From DAOUAJ01 sp034433615 (GTDB lineage: Bacteria; Chloroflexota; Anaerolineae; DUEN01), in contig DAOUAJ010000099.1 in assembly GCA_034433615.1 (NCBI GenBank), positions 1-8,087 on the forward strand: DNA of 8,087 nt, in the 5' to 3' direction. Positions 1 to 5,843 of the stretch are shown here, one piece after another (position 1 is the stretch's first letter; each line of letters starts with the position of its first letter). Below the pieces are notes generated by a model. The model had not been told where the DNA came from. It saw only the letters and a program-made list of their open reading frames with translations, and ran no database searches. A program made the translations under genes and the position numbers.

Positions 1-1407
1 AGCGTCCTGCTCCTCGACGTGGGCGACGAAGCCCTTGATCTTCTCGATCTGCATTCCCAGCCCGGTGCCTCTGATTGTCCTAGTCCTCGCCACCCCATCC
101 CTGACATGGCACAGCTTCGGGTGCACCCTGGCCACCAGCTCGTTCGCCTTGGGGAAGAACTGCCGGGAGTTCGCCTCCACCCCCTTGATGGTGTGGGCCC
201 TGGCCGCCAGCCCTACCGACTCTATCAGCGCGATGGAGGGGTTGGTCAGGTCCTGCACCGCATAAGGGATGCCCCTCATCTCCGCCATAGGGATAAAGAG
301 CAGGTTGGACGAGAGGCATTTGCAGCTCTTGAGCGCGATCCCCGACCATCCCAGCTCCATGGCCAGCCTGAAATCTTCGACGGAGGTCAGACTCTCATCT
401 ATCAGGACGGGCTTGAGTTTGGAGATGCTCCGCATATCCCATCTGTAAGCCTTTAAGTCGCGCTCGGTCGGTTGCTCGATGTAGAGCACCTCGTCGAATA
501 CGCCCGGATCCCGCTCCTGCAGCTTGCGAAGATATTCCACGATGTATTCTGGGGACTCGCATTGCTCGTTGGTATCCGCGGTGAGGAAAGGGCGCGCCGG
601 GAGGTCCCTTCGCACGCTGCCTTGTACCTCATGGTAAACGCGAGAGACCTCCAGCGTCCGCTCTACATCCCATTCCATGTCTCTGCCCCGCAGCTTGATC
701 TTTAAGCAGAACACGCCATCGCGCTCAATCCACTCATCGAGCGAATTGGGTAAGCCGTCTTGGGGCAGGTCGTCACCGACCTCCCCTTTGCGGAGGAGGT
801 CGAGGCCGCCTACCAGGTGAAACACGGGGATAGACGGTGCATAATCCTGCCGCAGGAACTGGGAAGGGTAAACCCCTTTGAACTCCTCTCCGAGGTAACG
901 GGACAGATCAAAGGACATGTGTTCCGGCCCATAGCCGAGATAGGAATCCATGCTGTTGGCGTTGCCGAAGGCGTCGTGGATGGCGTGGTCCAAGGGGCTG
1001 GCACAGACCAACACCCCCATGAACGGCATCTCCTCTCCAGGGGTGAGCTTCTGGCAGATCTCCCGGTTGAGCCGCCGCAGGTCGCCTTCACTCTCCATGA
1101 AGATCTCTATCGGGTGAGCGAACTCTTTGAAATCCTTAAGCCATTGGCCGTAAGCGTCGAATAGCTCACCCATGACCGCATTTTTGGTGTCATGGGAGGC
1201 CTTCGAGACGGGCCATGCCCAGAGGTCCATCAGAAACATCGCCCCCCAGCCGGTTGCGGCCTTCCCCGCCCGGTTCTCCACGGTCACTCTGGCATAGCCG
1301 ATGGGAGCCTCATCAACGACCACCGCTCCAAATTTCAGCGGGGTCCTGCAGGTCGCGTTGACCTGATACGTGGCAACGTCTACGATCCTGATATCACTTT
1401 GCAGCAT
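1..1407 (-). CDS. Enolase-superfamily (mandelate racemase / muconate lactonizing-like) enzyme, 3' end outside window
   Basis: An uninterrupted minus-strand frame of 469 codons starts at ATG 1407 and is still open at position 1. The enolase-superfamily barrel motifs are visible in order: Lys-x-Lys (LKIKLRG, K236/K238), first metal ligand in TADTNE (D278), second in YIEQP (E311), third in LIDES (D337/E338), and a lysine strand GIALKSCKC (K360/K363). This Lys-x-Lys plus D-E-D plus Lys layout fits the muconate-lactonizing/succinylbenzoate-synthase type more than mandelate racemase. Such enzymes abstract the proton alpha to a carboxylate and use Mg2+. The N-terminal ~190 residues are longer than in typical 370-residue members. 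Only a few residues are probably missing, since a GTGLGMQIEK-type C-terminal strand is already present at ~447-456. A GAAGAGG ribosome site lies about 6 nt before the start. It is divergent from the ROK regulator, which may control it. The substrate cannot be told; a sugar acid is an inference from the neighbours. Confidence 0.85.
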   Translation of the reverse strand, partial: MLQSDIRIVDVATYQVNATCRTPLKFGAVVVDEAPIGYARVTVENRAGKAATGWGAMFLMDLWAWPVSKASHDTKNAVMGELFDAYGQWLKDFKEFAHPIEIFMESEGDLRRLNREICQKLTPGEEMPFMGVLVCASPLDHAIHDAFGNANSMDSYLGYGPEHMSFDLSRYLGEEFKGVYPSQFLRQDYAPSIPVFHLVGGLDLLRKGEVGDDLPQDGLPNSLDEWIERDGVFCLKIKLRGRDMEWDVERTLEVSRVYHEVQGSVRRDLPARPFLTADTNEQCESPEYIVEYLRKLQERDPGVFDEVLYIEQPTERDLKAYRWDMRSISKLKPVLIDESLTSVEDFRLAMELGWSGIALKSCKCLSSNLLFIPMAEMRGIPYAVQDLTNPSIALIESVGLAARAHTIKGVEANSRQFFPKANELVARVHPKLCHVRDGVARTRTIRGTGLGMQIEKIKGFVAHVEEQDA

Positions 1408-1430
1408 TGTGGCCTCTTCCCTTCGTTTTC

Positions 1431-1459
1431 ATTATAGCACCATTCGCTTGCTTCGTCAA
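1431..1459 (-). promoter_or_regulatory. Sigma-70-type promoter of the leftward enolase-superfamily gene
   Basis: Read on the minus strand, TTGACG (1459-1454) is followed by a 17-nt spacer and a perfect TATAAT (1436-1431). Transcription would start near 1424, leaving a leader of about 17 nt before the ATG at 1407. The match and spacing are close to the vegetative consensus, so this is a strong candidate, though no experiment is available. Confidence 0.8.
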
Positions 1460-1538
1460 TAGATCAGAAAAAGTCACCCGACAAAGACGGTGTTATACTC
1501 CCTGCTACAGAATAGTTACGCCATCTTACCCTTAATTG

Positions 1539-1567
1539 TTGACAAAGTGGCGGGGAAGGGGTATCAT
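1539..1567 (+). promoter_or_regulatory. Sigma-70-type promoter of the ROK regulator
   Basis: TTGACA (1539-1544, perfect) is followed by a 17-nt spacer and TATCAT (1562-1567). A start near 1574 leaves a leader of about 23 nt. The -35 box lies within the imperfect inverted sequence TTGTTGACAA (1536-1545 region). A 6-bp inverted pair AGTTAC (1514-1519) / GTAACT (1569-1574) brackets the promoter. Either could be part of an operator, but neither is long enough to assert one. Confidence 0.75.
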
Positions 1568-1596
1568 GGTAACTGACTACGTACGCACGAGGTTTG

Positions 1597-2814
1597 ATGT
1601 TGAAACAATCAATCGCCCAGCCGGAACTACTGCGGGAAATCAACCGCTCCCGCGCCTTCGAGATCTTGAAGAGCGCGCGCATCATCTCGCGCCCGGAGCT
1701 GGCCCAGCAGACCGGGCTCAGCCGCGCCACCATCGCCATTTTGGCCGATGAGCTCCTGCGGACCGGGCTGGCCCGCGAAGTGGGGCTGGGCGACTCCACC
1801 GGCGGCCGTCCACCCGTGCTCCTGCAGTTCAACCCGGACGCCGCCTTCGCCCTGGGGGCGCGCATGCGTGATCACGATTGGGGTATTGTCGTCACCAACC
1901 TCGACGCCCAGGTCGTGCGCCGCCTGGACGTCCATGTCCCCGACGATGCGCCCGAGGTGGCCATCGCCACGCTGAAAGAGGGGGTCACCGCTATCACCGC
2001 CCAAATAGACAGAGCCCGGCTCCTGCCCGCCATCGGCCTGGGGACGCCAGGCCTGGTGGACGTCCGCTCAGGTGTCATTAAAACGGCCGTAGACGTCGGC
2101 TGGTTTGAGGTCCCCATCAAGGAGATGGTGGAAGAGGCACTCGGGCTGCGAGCTTTTGTCGCGAACCGCAGCAAGGTGGGAGCCCTGGCCGAGCTCTGGT
2201 ATGGCGCTGGACGCGGCCTTCAGGACCTCATCTACATCTCCATCGGGACCGGCATCGCCGCAGGGATTGTCCACAAGGGTGAGCTGTACGTGGGCGCCAA
2301 CTCCAGCGCCGGCGAGCTGGGGCATGTGACGGTACTGCCCGACGGTCCCCTGTGCCCGTGCGGCAATCGCGGCTGCCTGCAACAACTCGCCGCCGGGCCG
2401 GCCATCGCCAACCGGGCCCGCGAGCGACTGCGCGCGGGTGGCGCCAGCATCCTGCACGACCTGTGCGGCCATCACCCAGAGTTGATCACCCCACAGATGG
2501 TCTTTCAAGCCGCGGAGCAGGGCGACGCCCTGGCACGGGAGATCATCGAAGAGATCGCCAGCTTCCTGGGCATCGCCATCGCCAACCTGATCAACCTGTT
2601 CAATCCGGAGTTGATCATCCTGGGCGGGCCGGTAGGGCGCGCCGGTCACATCCTGATTGAGCCGCTCCAGGCGGAGGTGCGCCGGCGGGCGATGGCATAT
2701 CCGCTGTCCGTAGCTCGCATCGTCACCAGCGCCTTGGGCCCGGATGCAGGTGCCATCGGTGCAGCTGTGCTGGTTCTCCAGCGGGCGAGCGAGCTGTTTT
2801 TCGCCAGCCGCTAA
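1597..2814 (+). CDS. ROK-family transcriptional regulator (repressor type, kinase residues lost)
   Basis: The protein has 405 residues. Residues ~12-84 are a winged helix-turn-helix (recognition region QQTGLSRATIAIL, then the wing GDSTGGRPP). The rest is a ROK sugar-kinase fold. The ROK zinc site is complete: H243 in GELGHV and C253/C255/C260 in CPCGNRGC. Catalytic features are missing. The phosphate-binding DxGGT loop near residue 88 reads GARMRDHDWG. The catalytic Asp of the usual NDxN motif is replaced, reading ANRSK at ~189-193. The Glu that normally follows GC-Leu is Gln262. This suggests a ligand-sensing repressor without kinase activity, of the Mlc/NagC/XylR type. The start was chosen at ATG 1597, just after GAGG (1589-1592); a TTG one codon earlier is possible. 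Divergence from the enolase-superfamily gene, with back-to-back promoters, suggests that it controls both. The inducer is unknown, presumably a sugar or sugar acid. Confidence 0.93.
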   Translation: MLKQSIAQPELLREINRSRAFEILKSARIISRPELAQQTGLSRATIAILADELLRTGLAREVGLGDSTGGRPPVLLQFNPDAAFALGARMRDHDWGIVVTNLDAQVVRRLDVHVPDDAPEVAIATLKEGVTAITAQIDRARLLPAIGLGTPGLVDVRSGVIKTAVDVGWFEVPIKEMVEEALGLRAFVANRSKVGALAELWYGAGRGLQDLIYISIGTGIAAGIVHKGELYVGANSSAGELGHVTVLPDGPLCPCGNRGCLQQLAAGPAIANRARERLRAGGASILHDLCGHHPELITPQMVFQAAEQGDALAREIIEEIASFLGIAIANLINLFNPELIILGGPVGRAGHILIEPLQAEVRRRAMAYPLSVARIVTSALGPDAGAIGAAVLVLQRASELFFASR

Positions 2815-2829
2815 CGGAGGTGTGAGAAG

Positions 2830-2913
2830 ATGCCTGAGAAAAACCAAGTAGCCCATATCGAGAAGTTTTGGTGCCCGACCATCACGAGCGACGATTTAAC
2901 CCTGTTTTTGTAA
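2830..2913 (+). CDS. 27-residue ORF with strong ribosome site; possible 5' stub of a lost gene
   Basis: ATG 2830 to TAA 2911-2913 encodes MPEKNQVAHIEK followed by FWCPTITSDDLTLFL. GGAGG at 2816-2820 sits 9 nt upstream, and the ORF begins 15 nt after the regulator's stop, as the next gene of an operon would. I do not recognise the peptide. It has no membrane segment and one cysteine. It stops just before a block of palindromic repeats, so it may be the beginning of a gene whose body was deleted. A parallel case is the dehydrogenase remnant at 5740-5996. A genuine small protein is the alternative; I cannot decide. Confidence 0.35.
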   Translation: MPEKNQVAHIEKFWCPTITSDDLTLFL

Positions 2914-2940
2914 CTGTCCAGCTCGGCCCTCACCTCTGAT

Positions 2941-2971
2941 CCCTCTCCCGCCGCCAAGCGGCAGGAGAGGG
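2941..2971. repeat. REP-like palindrome (14-bp stem, 3-nt loop)
   Basis: The left arm 2941-2954 (CCCTCTCCCGCCGC) pairs with 2958-2971 (GCGGCAGGAGAGGG) with one C/A mismatch around a CAA loop. The flanks CCCTCACCTCTGAT and GGAACCCCTCACC resemble the common dispersed CCTCTCC...GGAGAGG intergenic palindromes of many GC-rich genomes. It lies just after the 27-codon ORF and could also act as an RNA end-stabilising hairpin. Confidence 0.7.
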
Positions 2972-2973
2972 GA

Positions 2974-3002
2974 ACCCCTCACCTCACAGGGGTAGGTTTT
3001 TT
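2974..3002 (+). terminator. Possible intrinsic terminator after the ROK gene
   Basis: A 6-bp stem ACCCCT (2974-2979) / AGGGGT (2988-2993) with an 8-nt loop is followed, after AGG, by six T residues (2997-3002). The T run is offset by three bases and the stem is short, so efficiency is uncertain. It is the best terminator candidate between the regulator and the next transcription unit. Confidence 0.45.
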
Positions 3003-3010
3003 CCCGATGG

Positions 3011-3050
3011 AAGCCCCAAAGGGGGAGGTTTGGAGGGCACCCCCTCCAAG
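3011..3050. repeat. Dispersed-type hairpin repeat (8-bp perfect stem)
   Basis: TTGGAGGG (3030-3037) and CCCTCCAA (3042-3049) form a perfect stem around a CACC loop. Just before it, CCCC-AAA-GGGG (3014-3024) forms a smaller hairpin. The combined G/C-tract sequence looks like a non-coding miniature repeat; similar motifs are, from memory, frequent in Chloroflexota genomes. A genome search for further copies would settle this. Confidence 0.5.
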
Positions 3051-3193
3051 AAAACGTCCTTATAGCCCTTTACCTGCCTTTTCTCAGCCTGTGGCCCGAA
3101 TGGGCTAGTGGTAGATGGTGCACAACATCCGAGTCATGGGATCACCTTGGGGTTAATAAACAAACCAAGATTTACTTCGAAATCCCGTTACCG

Positions 3194-3220
3194 CATCGAG
3201 CTTGATGGCTGGAACAAGGT
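3194..3220 (+). repeat. 27-bp repeat, copy 1 (possible 3' gene stub ending IELDGWNKV-stop)
   Basis: This stretch matches 5966-5992 at 24 of 27 positions, including an unbroken 16-bp identity (CATCGAGCTTGATGGC). In the matching frame it reads IELDGWNKV and then TAG (3222-3224). Copy 2 reads IELDGQNRV and then TGA. The amino-acid-conservative differences and the stop at the same place suggest two related gene ends rather than a random repeat. Upstream of the identity block the two copies do not resemble each other. Confidence 0.5.
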
Positions 3221-3230
3221 ATAGTAAAAT
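3202..3230 (+). promoter_or_regulatory. Candidate promoter for the PIN remnant / uroD-like / manD unit
   Basis: TTGATG (3202-3207), a 17-nt spacer, then TAAAAT (3225-3230). The region is AT-rich and lies after the terminator candidate and before the first ribosome site (GGGAGGG, 3283-3289). The leader would be about 60 nt and would include the ATCATGAT palindrome pair, which could be an operator. The -35 box overlaps the 27-bp repeat. Confidence 0.45.
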
Positions 3231-3297
3231 ATATCATGATGATCATGATGAGCAGTGTCGAGGATCTACATCACCAGACTCAGGGAGGGACGGGTGG

Positions 3298-3474
3298 ATG
3301 ACCTCGCAAGTGTGCATTGATGCCAGCATTGCCCTCAAGCTGGTTCTGGACGAAGCAGACAGTGACAAAGCCCACGCTCTGTGGGCTTCCTGGGCGGCCG
3401 CAGACCTCGAGATCATTGCTCCTTGTCACCCTGGCTTTCGAGGTCGCTTCGGTGAGTTAAGGAAGAGATCATGA
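3298..3474 (+). pseudogene. Truncated, frameshifted PIN-domain (VapC-type) toxin gene
   Basis: ATG 3298, with GGGAGGG 8-9 nt upstream, opens a reading frame whose start matches PIN ribonuclease toxins. VCIDASIALKLVL carries the first metal-binding Asp (D8), followed by a helix rich in Ala/Trp and then EIIAP at residues 38-42. Here the frame is lost. Shifting to the next frame at 3422 gives LVTLAFEVASV, which supplies the expected second acidic residue (Glu in FEVAS). Shifting back at about 3457 gives LRKRS, again PIN-like (EVASVLRKR). Two compensating indels therefore scramble the centre. The frame then stops at 3474, so about half of a normal ~130-residue PIN domain, with the later catalytic Asp residues, is absent. 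No recognisable antitoxin precedes it. Its last bases overlap the start of the next gene and provide that gene's ribosome site. A toxic RNase activity is very unlikely. Confidence 0.75.
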
Positions 3475-4460
3475 ACAGCCGAGAACGCGTCCGGCGTGCC
3501 GTCACCTTTGCCGGCCCCGACCGCACTCCCGTTGACCTGTGGACGTTGCCCGCCGTCTGGCAACGCTACGGCGACCGGCTCCACGAGCTCCTGTGCCGCC
3601 ATCCCATTGACTTCGGCCCCTCCGGCCACCGCATCGTCTGGGAAGACGAAGCCCAATATCGCCCAGGAGAGTGGACCGACCCCTGGGGCGTCGGCTGGCG
3701 CAACGAGTACCCCGGCATCTTCGCCCAGCCCAAGCATCACCCCCTGGCTGATTACTCCAAACTGGACCATTACCGTCCCCCGTTTCACCTGCTGGGGATC
3801 GGCTACCAGGACGTGGACGCCACCATCCGCCAGCATCGAGACAAGTTCATCGTTGGCGGCTTCATCCGGCTGTTCGAGCGTCTGCAGTGGCTGCGCGGCA
3901 TGAGCGCCCTGCTGATAGACCTGGCCGAGGACCATCCGCAGGCCTATCGCCTGCGGGACATGGTGCATGAGTTCAACATGGCCGATTTGCGTCATGCGCT
4001 ACAGCACGACTTCGACGGTATCAGCTTCTCCGATGACTGGGGCTCGCAGAACCAACTGCTCGTGAGCCCGGCCATCTGGCGTCGCTTCTTCGCCCCTTGC
4101 TACCGCGAGATGTTCGAGGAAACCAAGCGGGCTGGCAAGTTCGTCTTCTTCCATAGCGACGGATACATCCTGGAGATCCTCGAAGACCTGATCAGCCTGG
4201 GGGTGGATGCTCTGAATTCCCAGGTGTGGTGCATGGGGGTGGAGGAGCTGGGGAAGCGCTTCGCCGGGCGCATCTGCTTCTGGGGGGAGTTGGACCGCCA
4301 GCACACGCTGCCGCATGGCACCCCGGATGATGTGTGCCGGGCAGCGCGGGAGATGAAGCGATGCCTCGAGACGCCCGCCGGTGGCCTGATCGGCCAGGGC
4401 GAGGCGGGCGCGGATGTCCCCCTGGCGAATATCGAAGCGATGCTCACGGCATGGAAGTGA
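3471..4460 (+). CDS. Uroporphyrinogen decarboxylase-family (UroD/MtaA-like) protein, not HemE
   Basis: The 329-residue protein follows the URO-D barrel pattern. It starts NSRERVRRAVTFAGPDRTP, has SDDWGSQNQLLVSP at 187-200 and FFHSDGYILEILEDL at 227-240, and ends with GQGEAGADVPLANIEAML. The HemE signature near the N terminus (MRQAGR) is absent, so haem synthesis is unlikely. In corrinoid methyltransferases of this fold (MtaA, MtbA) zinc is held by His-x-Cys plus a later Cys. Here the motif is His228-Ser-Asp230, so the classical zinc site is lost or altered. Such UroD-like proteins often occur in sugar-catabolic clusters of Chloroflexota and related phyla without a defined reaction. ATG 3471 follows AAGGAAGAG (3459-3467) and overlaps the stop of the PIN remnant. 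manD follows after a 37-nt gap, so co-transcription is likely. Family assignment is firm; function is unknown. Confidence 0.85.
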   Translation: MNSRERVRRAVTFAGPDRTPVDLWTLPAVWQRYGDRLHELLCRHPIDFGPSGHRIVWEDEAQYRPGEWTDPWGVGWRNEYPGIFAQPKHHPLADYSKLDHYRPPFHLLGIGYQDVDATIRQHRDKFIVGGFIRLFERLQWLRGMSALLIDLAEDHPQAYRLRDMVHEFNMADLRHALQHDFDGISFSDDWGSQNQLLVSPAIWRRFFAPCYREMFEETKRAGKFVFFHSDGYILEILEDLISLGVDALNSQVWCMGVEELGKRFAGRICFWGELDRQHTLPHGTPDDVCRAAREMKRCLETPAGGLIGQGEAGADVPLANIEAMLTAWK

Positions 4461-4462
4461 AA

Positions 4463-4490
4463 GATAGCCGATTTGAGATCCTATCGGAGG
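4463..4490 (+). promoter_or_regulatory. Two mutually exclusive small hairpins over the manD ribosome site
   Basis: GATAG (4463-4467) can pair with CTATC (4481-4485), or CCGAT (4468-4472) with ATCGG (4483-4487). The second stem covers the first two G residues of the ribosome site GGAGG (4486-4490). Both stems are only 5 bp, so translational control is a suggestion only. Confidence 0.25.
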
Positions 4491-4497
4491 GTGGATG

Positions 4498-5700
4498 ATG
4501 AAAATCACCGAGGTGCGCGTGATCGTGACCTGCCCAACCCGCAATTACGTGCTCGTGAAGGTCATGACCGATCAAGATGGCCTCTACGGCGTGGGCGATG
4601 GCACCCTCAATGGGAGCGAGCTGGCCGTGGCCCAGGCCATCGAGCACGCCTCGCACCTGCTCATCGGGCGCGATCCGCTGGCCACCGAGGACGCCTGGCA
4701 GTTGCTCTACCACTGGTCCTATTGGCGTGGGGGGCCGATCTTCGCCGCGGCCCTTGGGGCTATTGACCTGGCCCTGTGGGACATCAAGGGCAAGGTGGCC
4801 GGCCTCCCGGTTTACCAACTGCTGGGAGGCCGATCACGCGAAGGGGTCGCCTGCTATGGCCACGCCTATGGGCGAGATCCCGCCGAGGTCGAAGAGGACG
4901 TGCGTCGGTTCCTGGAAAACGGGTATAAGTACGTCCGGGCGCAACTGCGAGGCGGCTACGGCGGCTACGGAGGGCCGGGGATGGTCAGGCATGAGCCTTC
5001 CACCCAGCCCAACATCCCAGGCACCGATTTCTTCACCCCGACTCCATATCTGATTAGCACGGTTAGACTCTTCGAGCATCTGCGCAAAGCCCTCGGCGAG
5101 GAAGTTGAGCTCCTCCACGACGTGCATGAGCAACTGACCCCCATCGAGGCGGCCTGGCTGGCCAAACGGCTGGAGCCGTATCGCCTCTTCTTCCTGGAGG
5201 ACCCCCTCCGCCCAGAGCACAAGGAGAGCTTTCAGCTCGTCCGCGCCGCCTCCACTACTGCCATCGCCATGGGCGAGCTCTTCACCTCCCGCTGGGACTG
5301 CCTGCCGCTCTTCCAGAAGCAGTGGATAGACTTCATTCGCATCGCGCCCATCCACGTGGGAGGGATCACCGAGGCCAGGAAGATCTGTGCTCTGGCCGAG
5401 ACGTTCCAGATCCGTACCGCCTTCCACGGCGCCGCCGATATCGGCCCCATTGGCCAGGCGGCCGCTGTGCACTTAGACCTGGCCATCCCCAATTTCGGCG
5501 TGCAGGAATGGGTGACCTTTCCCGATCTGGTGCACGAGGTCATGCCGGGGGCCTGCGTCTTCCGCGCCGGATATGCCTACCCCCACGAGAGGCCAGGGTT
5601 GGGTGTAGACATCAACGAAGAGCTGGCGAAGCGATACCCCTATCAGCGGGCCTACATGCCCATCGTCCGCCGGGTGGACGGCAGCATGCATGTCTATTGA
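4498..5700 (+). CDS. manD: D-mannonate dehydratase, ManD/RspA subgroup of the enolase superfamily
   Basis: The 400-residue protein would dehydrate D-mannonate to 2-keto-3-deoxygluconate, a Mg2+-dependent cytoplasmic step of hexuronate breakdown. It matches the subgroup from end to end: MKITEVRVIVTCPTRN, GVGDGTLNGSELAVA, ALWDIKGKVAGLPVYQLLGG, LLHDVHEQLTPIEAA, LEDPL and PNFGVQEW. Metal ligands are D208, E234 and E260. Catalytic-base candidates are His210 (HDVH) and His310 (FHGAAD). All are offset by two from my recollection of the Novosphingobium enzyme (D210, H212, E236, E262, H312). Two oddities stand out. The loop expected to hold the catalytic Tyr is a glycine-rich GGYGGYGG at 152-159. The C-terminal residue is Tyr where the reference ends in Trp. 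Alanine after HisGly (A312) is, as I recall, the residue of the more active members. ATG 4498 was chosen because GGAGG (4486-4490) is 7 nt away; ATG 4495 is possible. Gluconate or a related acid is an alternative substrate. Confidence 0.88.
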   Translation: MKITEVRVIVTCPTRNYVLVKVMTDQDGLYGVGDGTLNGSELAVAQAIEHASHLLIGRDPLATEDAWQLLYHWSYWRGGPIFAAALGAIDLALWDIKGKVAGLPVYQLLGGRSREGVACYGHAYGRDPAEVEEDVRRFLENGYKYVRAQLRGGYGGYGGPGMVRHEPSTQPNIPGTDFFTPTPYLISTVRLFEHLRKALGEEVELLHDVHEQLTPIEAAWLAKRLEPYRLFFLEDPLRPEHKESFQLVRAASTTAIAMGELFTSRWDCLPLFQKQWIDFIRIAPIHVGGITEARKICALAETFQIRTAFHGAADIGPIGQAAAVHLDLAIPNFGVQEWVTFPDLVHEVMPGACVFRAGYAYPHERPGLGVDINEELAKRYPYQRAYMPIVRRVDGSMHVY

Positions 5701-5843
5701 CAGTGGCCACTGCGGAGGTGTAGCGAGGAGGGAGCTCCCATGCGCGGCGTTCTTCTCCCGGGCAATCGTCAGGTGCTCGTTCAAGATTTCCCCGACCCAC
5801 AGCCAGGTCCTCGGCAGGTCGTGGTTCGAATGGATGAGACAGG

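Larger units (their letters stand above)
2914..3297. other. Gene-poor interval of palindromic repeats and AT-rich regulatory DNA
   Basis: No convincing gene lies here. The left half (2941-3049) contains three hairpins, described separately. The middle (3066-3224) is open in one plus frame for 52 codons, ending IELDGWNKV-stop, but has no clear start and no protein family I recognise. The right part (3160-3250) is distinctly AT-richer than its surroundings. It holds a candidate promoter and two copies of ATCATGAT (3233-3240 and 3242-3249) separated by one G. Each 8-mer is itself a palindrome, so the 17-bp block is an odd-centred inverted repeat. Confidence 0.6.

Noticed and set aside
19..1164. 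Several plus-strand open frames (19-456, 472-705, 760-1164)
   Set aside because: All are antisense to the continuous 469-codon enolase-superfamily frame on the minus strand, which carries ordered catalytic motifs.
1494..1499. TATACT as another -10 box upstream of the ROK gene
   Set aside because: At 17 nt upstream there is only AAGTCA; the TTGACA/TATCAT pair downstream is far better.
2068..2856. A 262-codon minus-strand open frame over the ROK gene
   Set aside because: It lies antisense to a complete ROK protein with intact HTH and zinc motifs; no recognisable protein features and no ribosome site.
3093..3165. tRNA-like stretch (GGGCTAGTGGTAGA resembles a D-arm)
   Set aside because: No matching acceptor stem and no GGTTCGAATCC-type T-arm at the right distance; the anticodon arm cannot be formed.
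3233..3297. Antitoxin gene before the PIN remnant (ATG codons at 3236-3250, frame ending in TGA that overlaps ATG 3298)
   Set aside because: The ATGA overlap is typical of toxin-antitoxin pairs, but the frame has fewer than 25 residues and shows no antitoxin motif.
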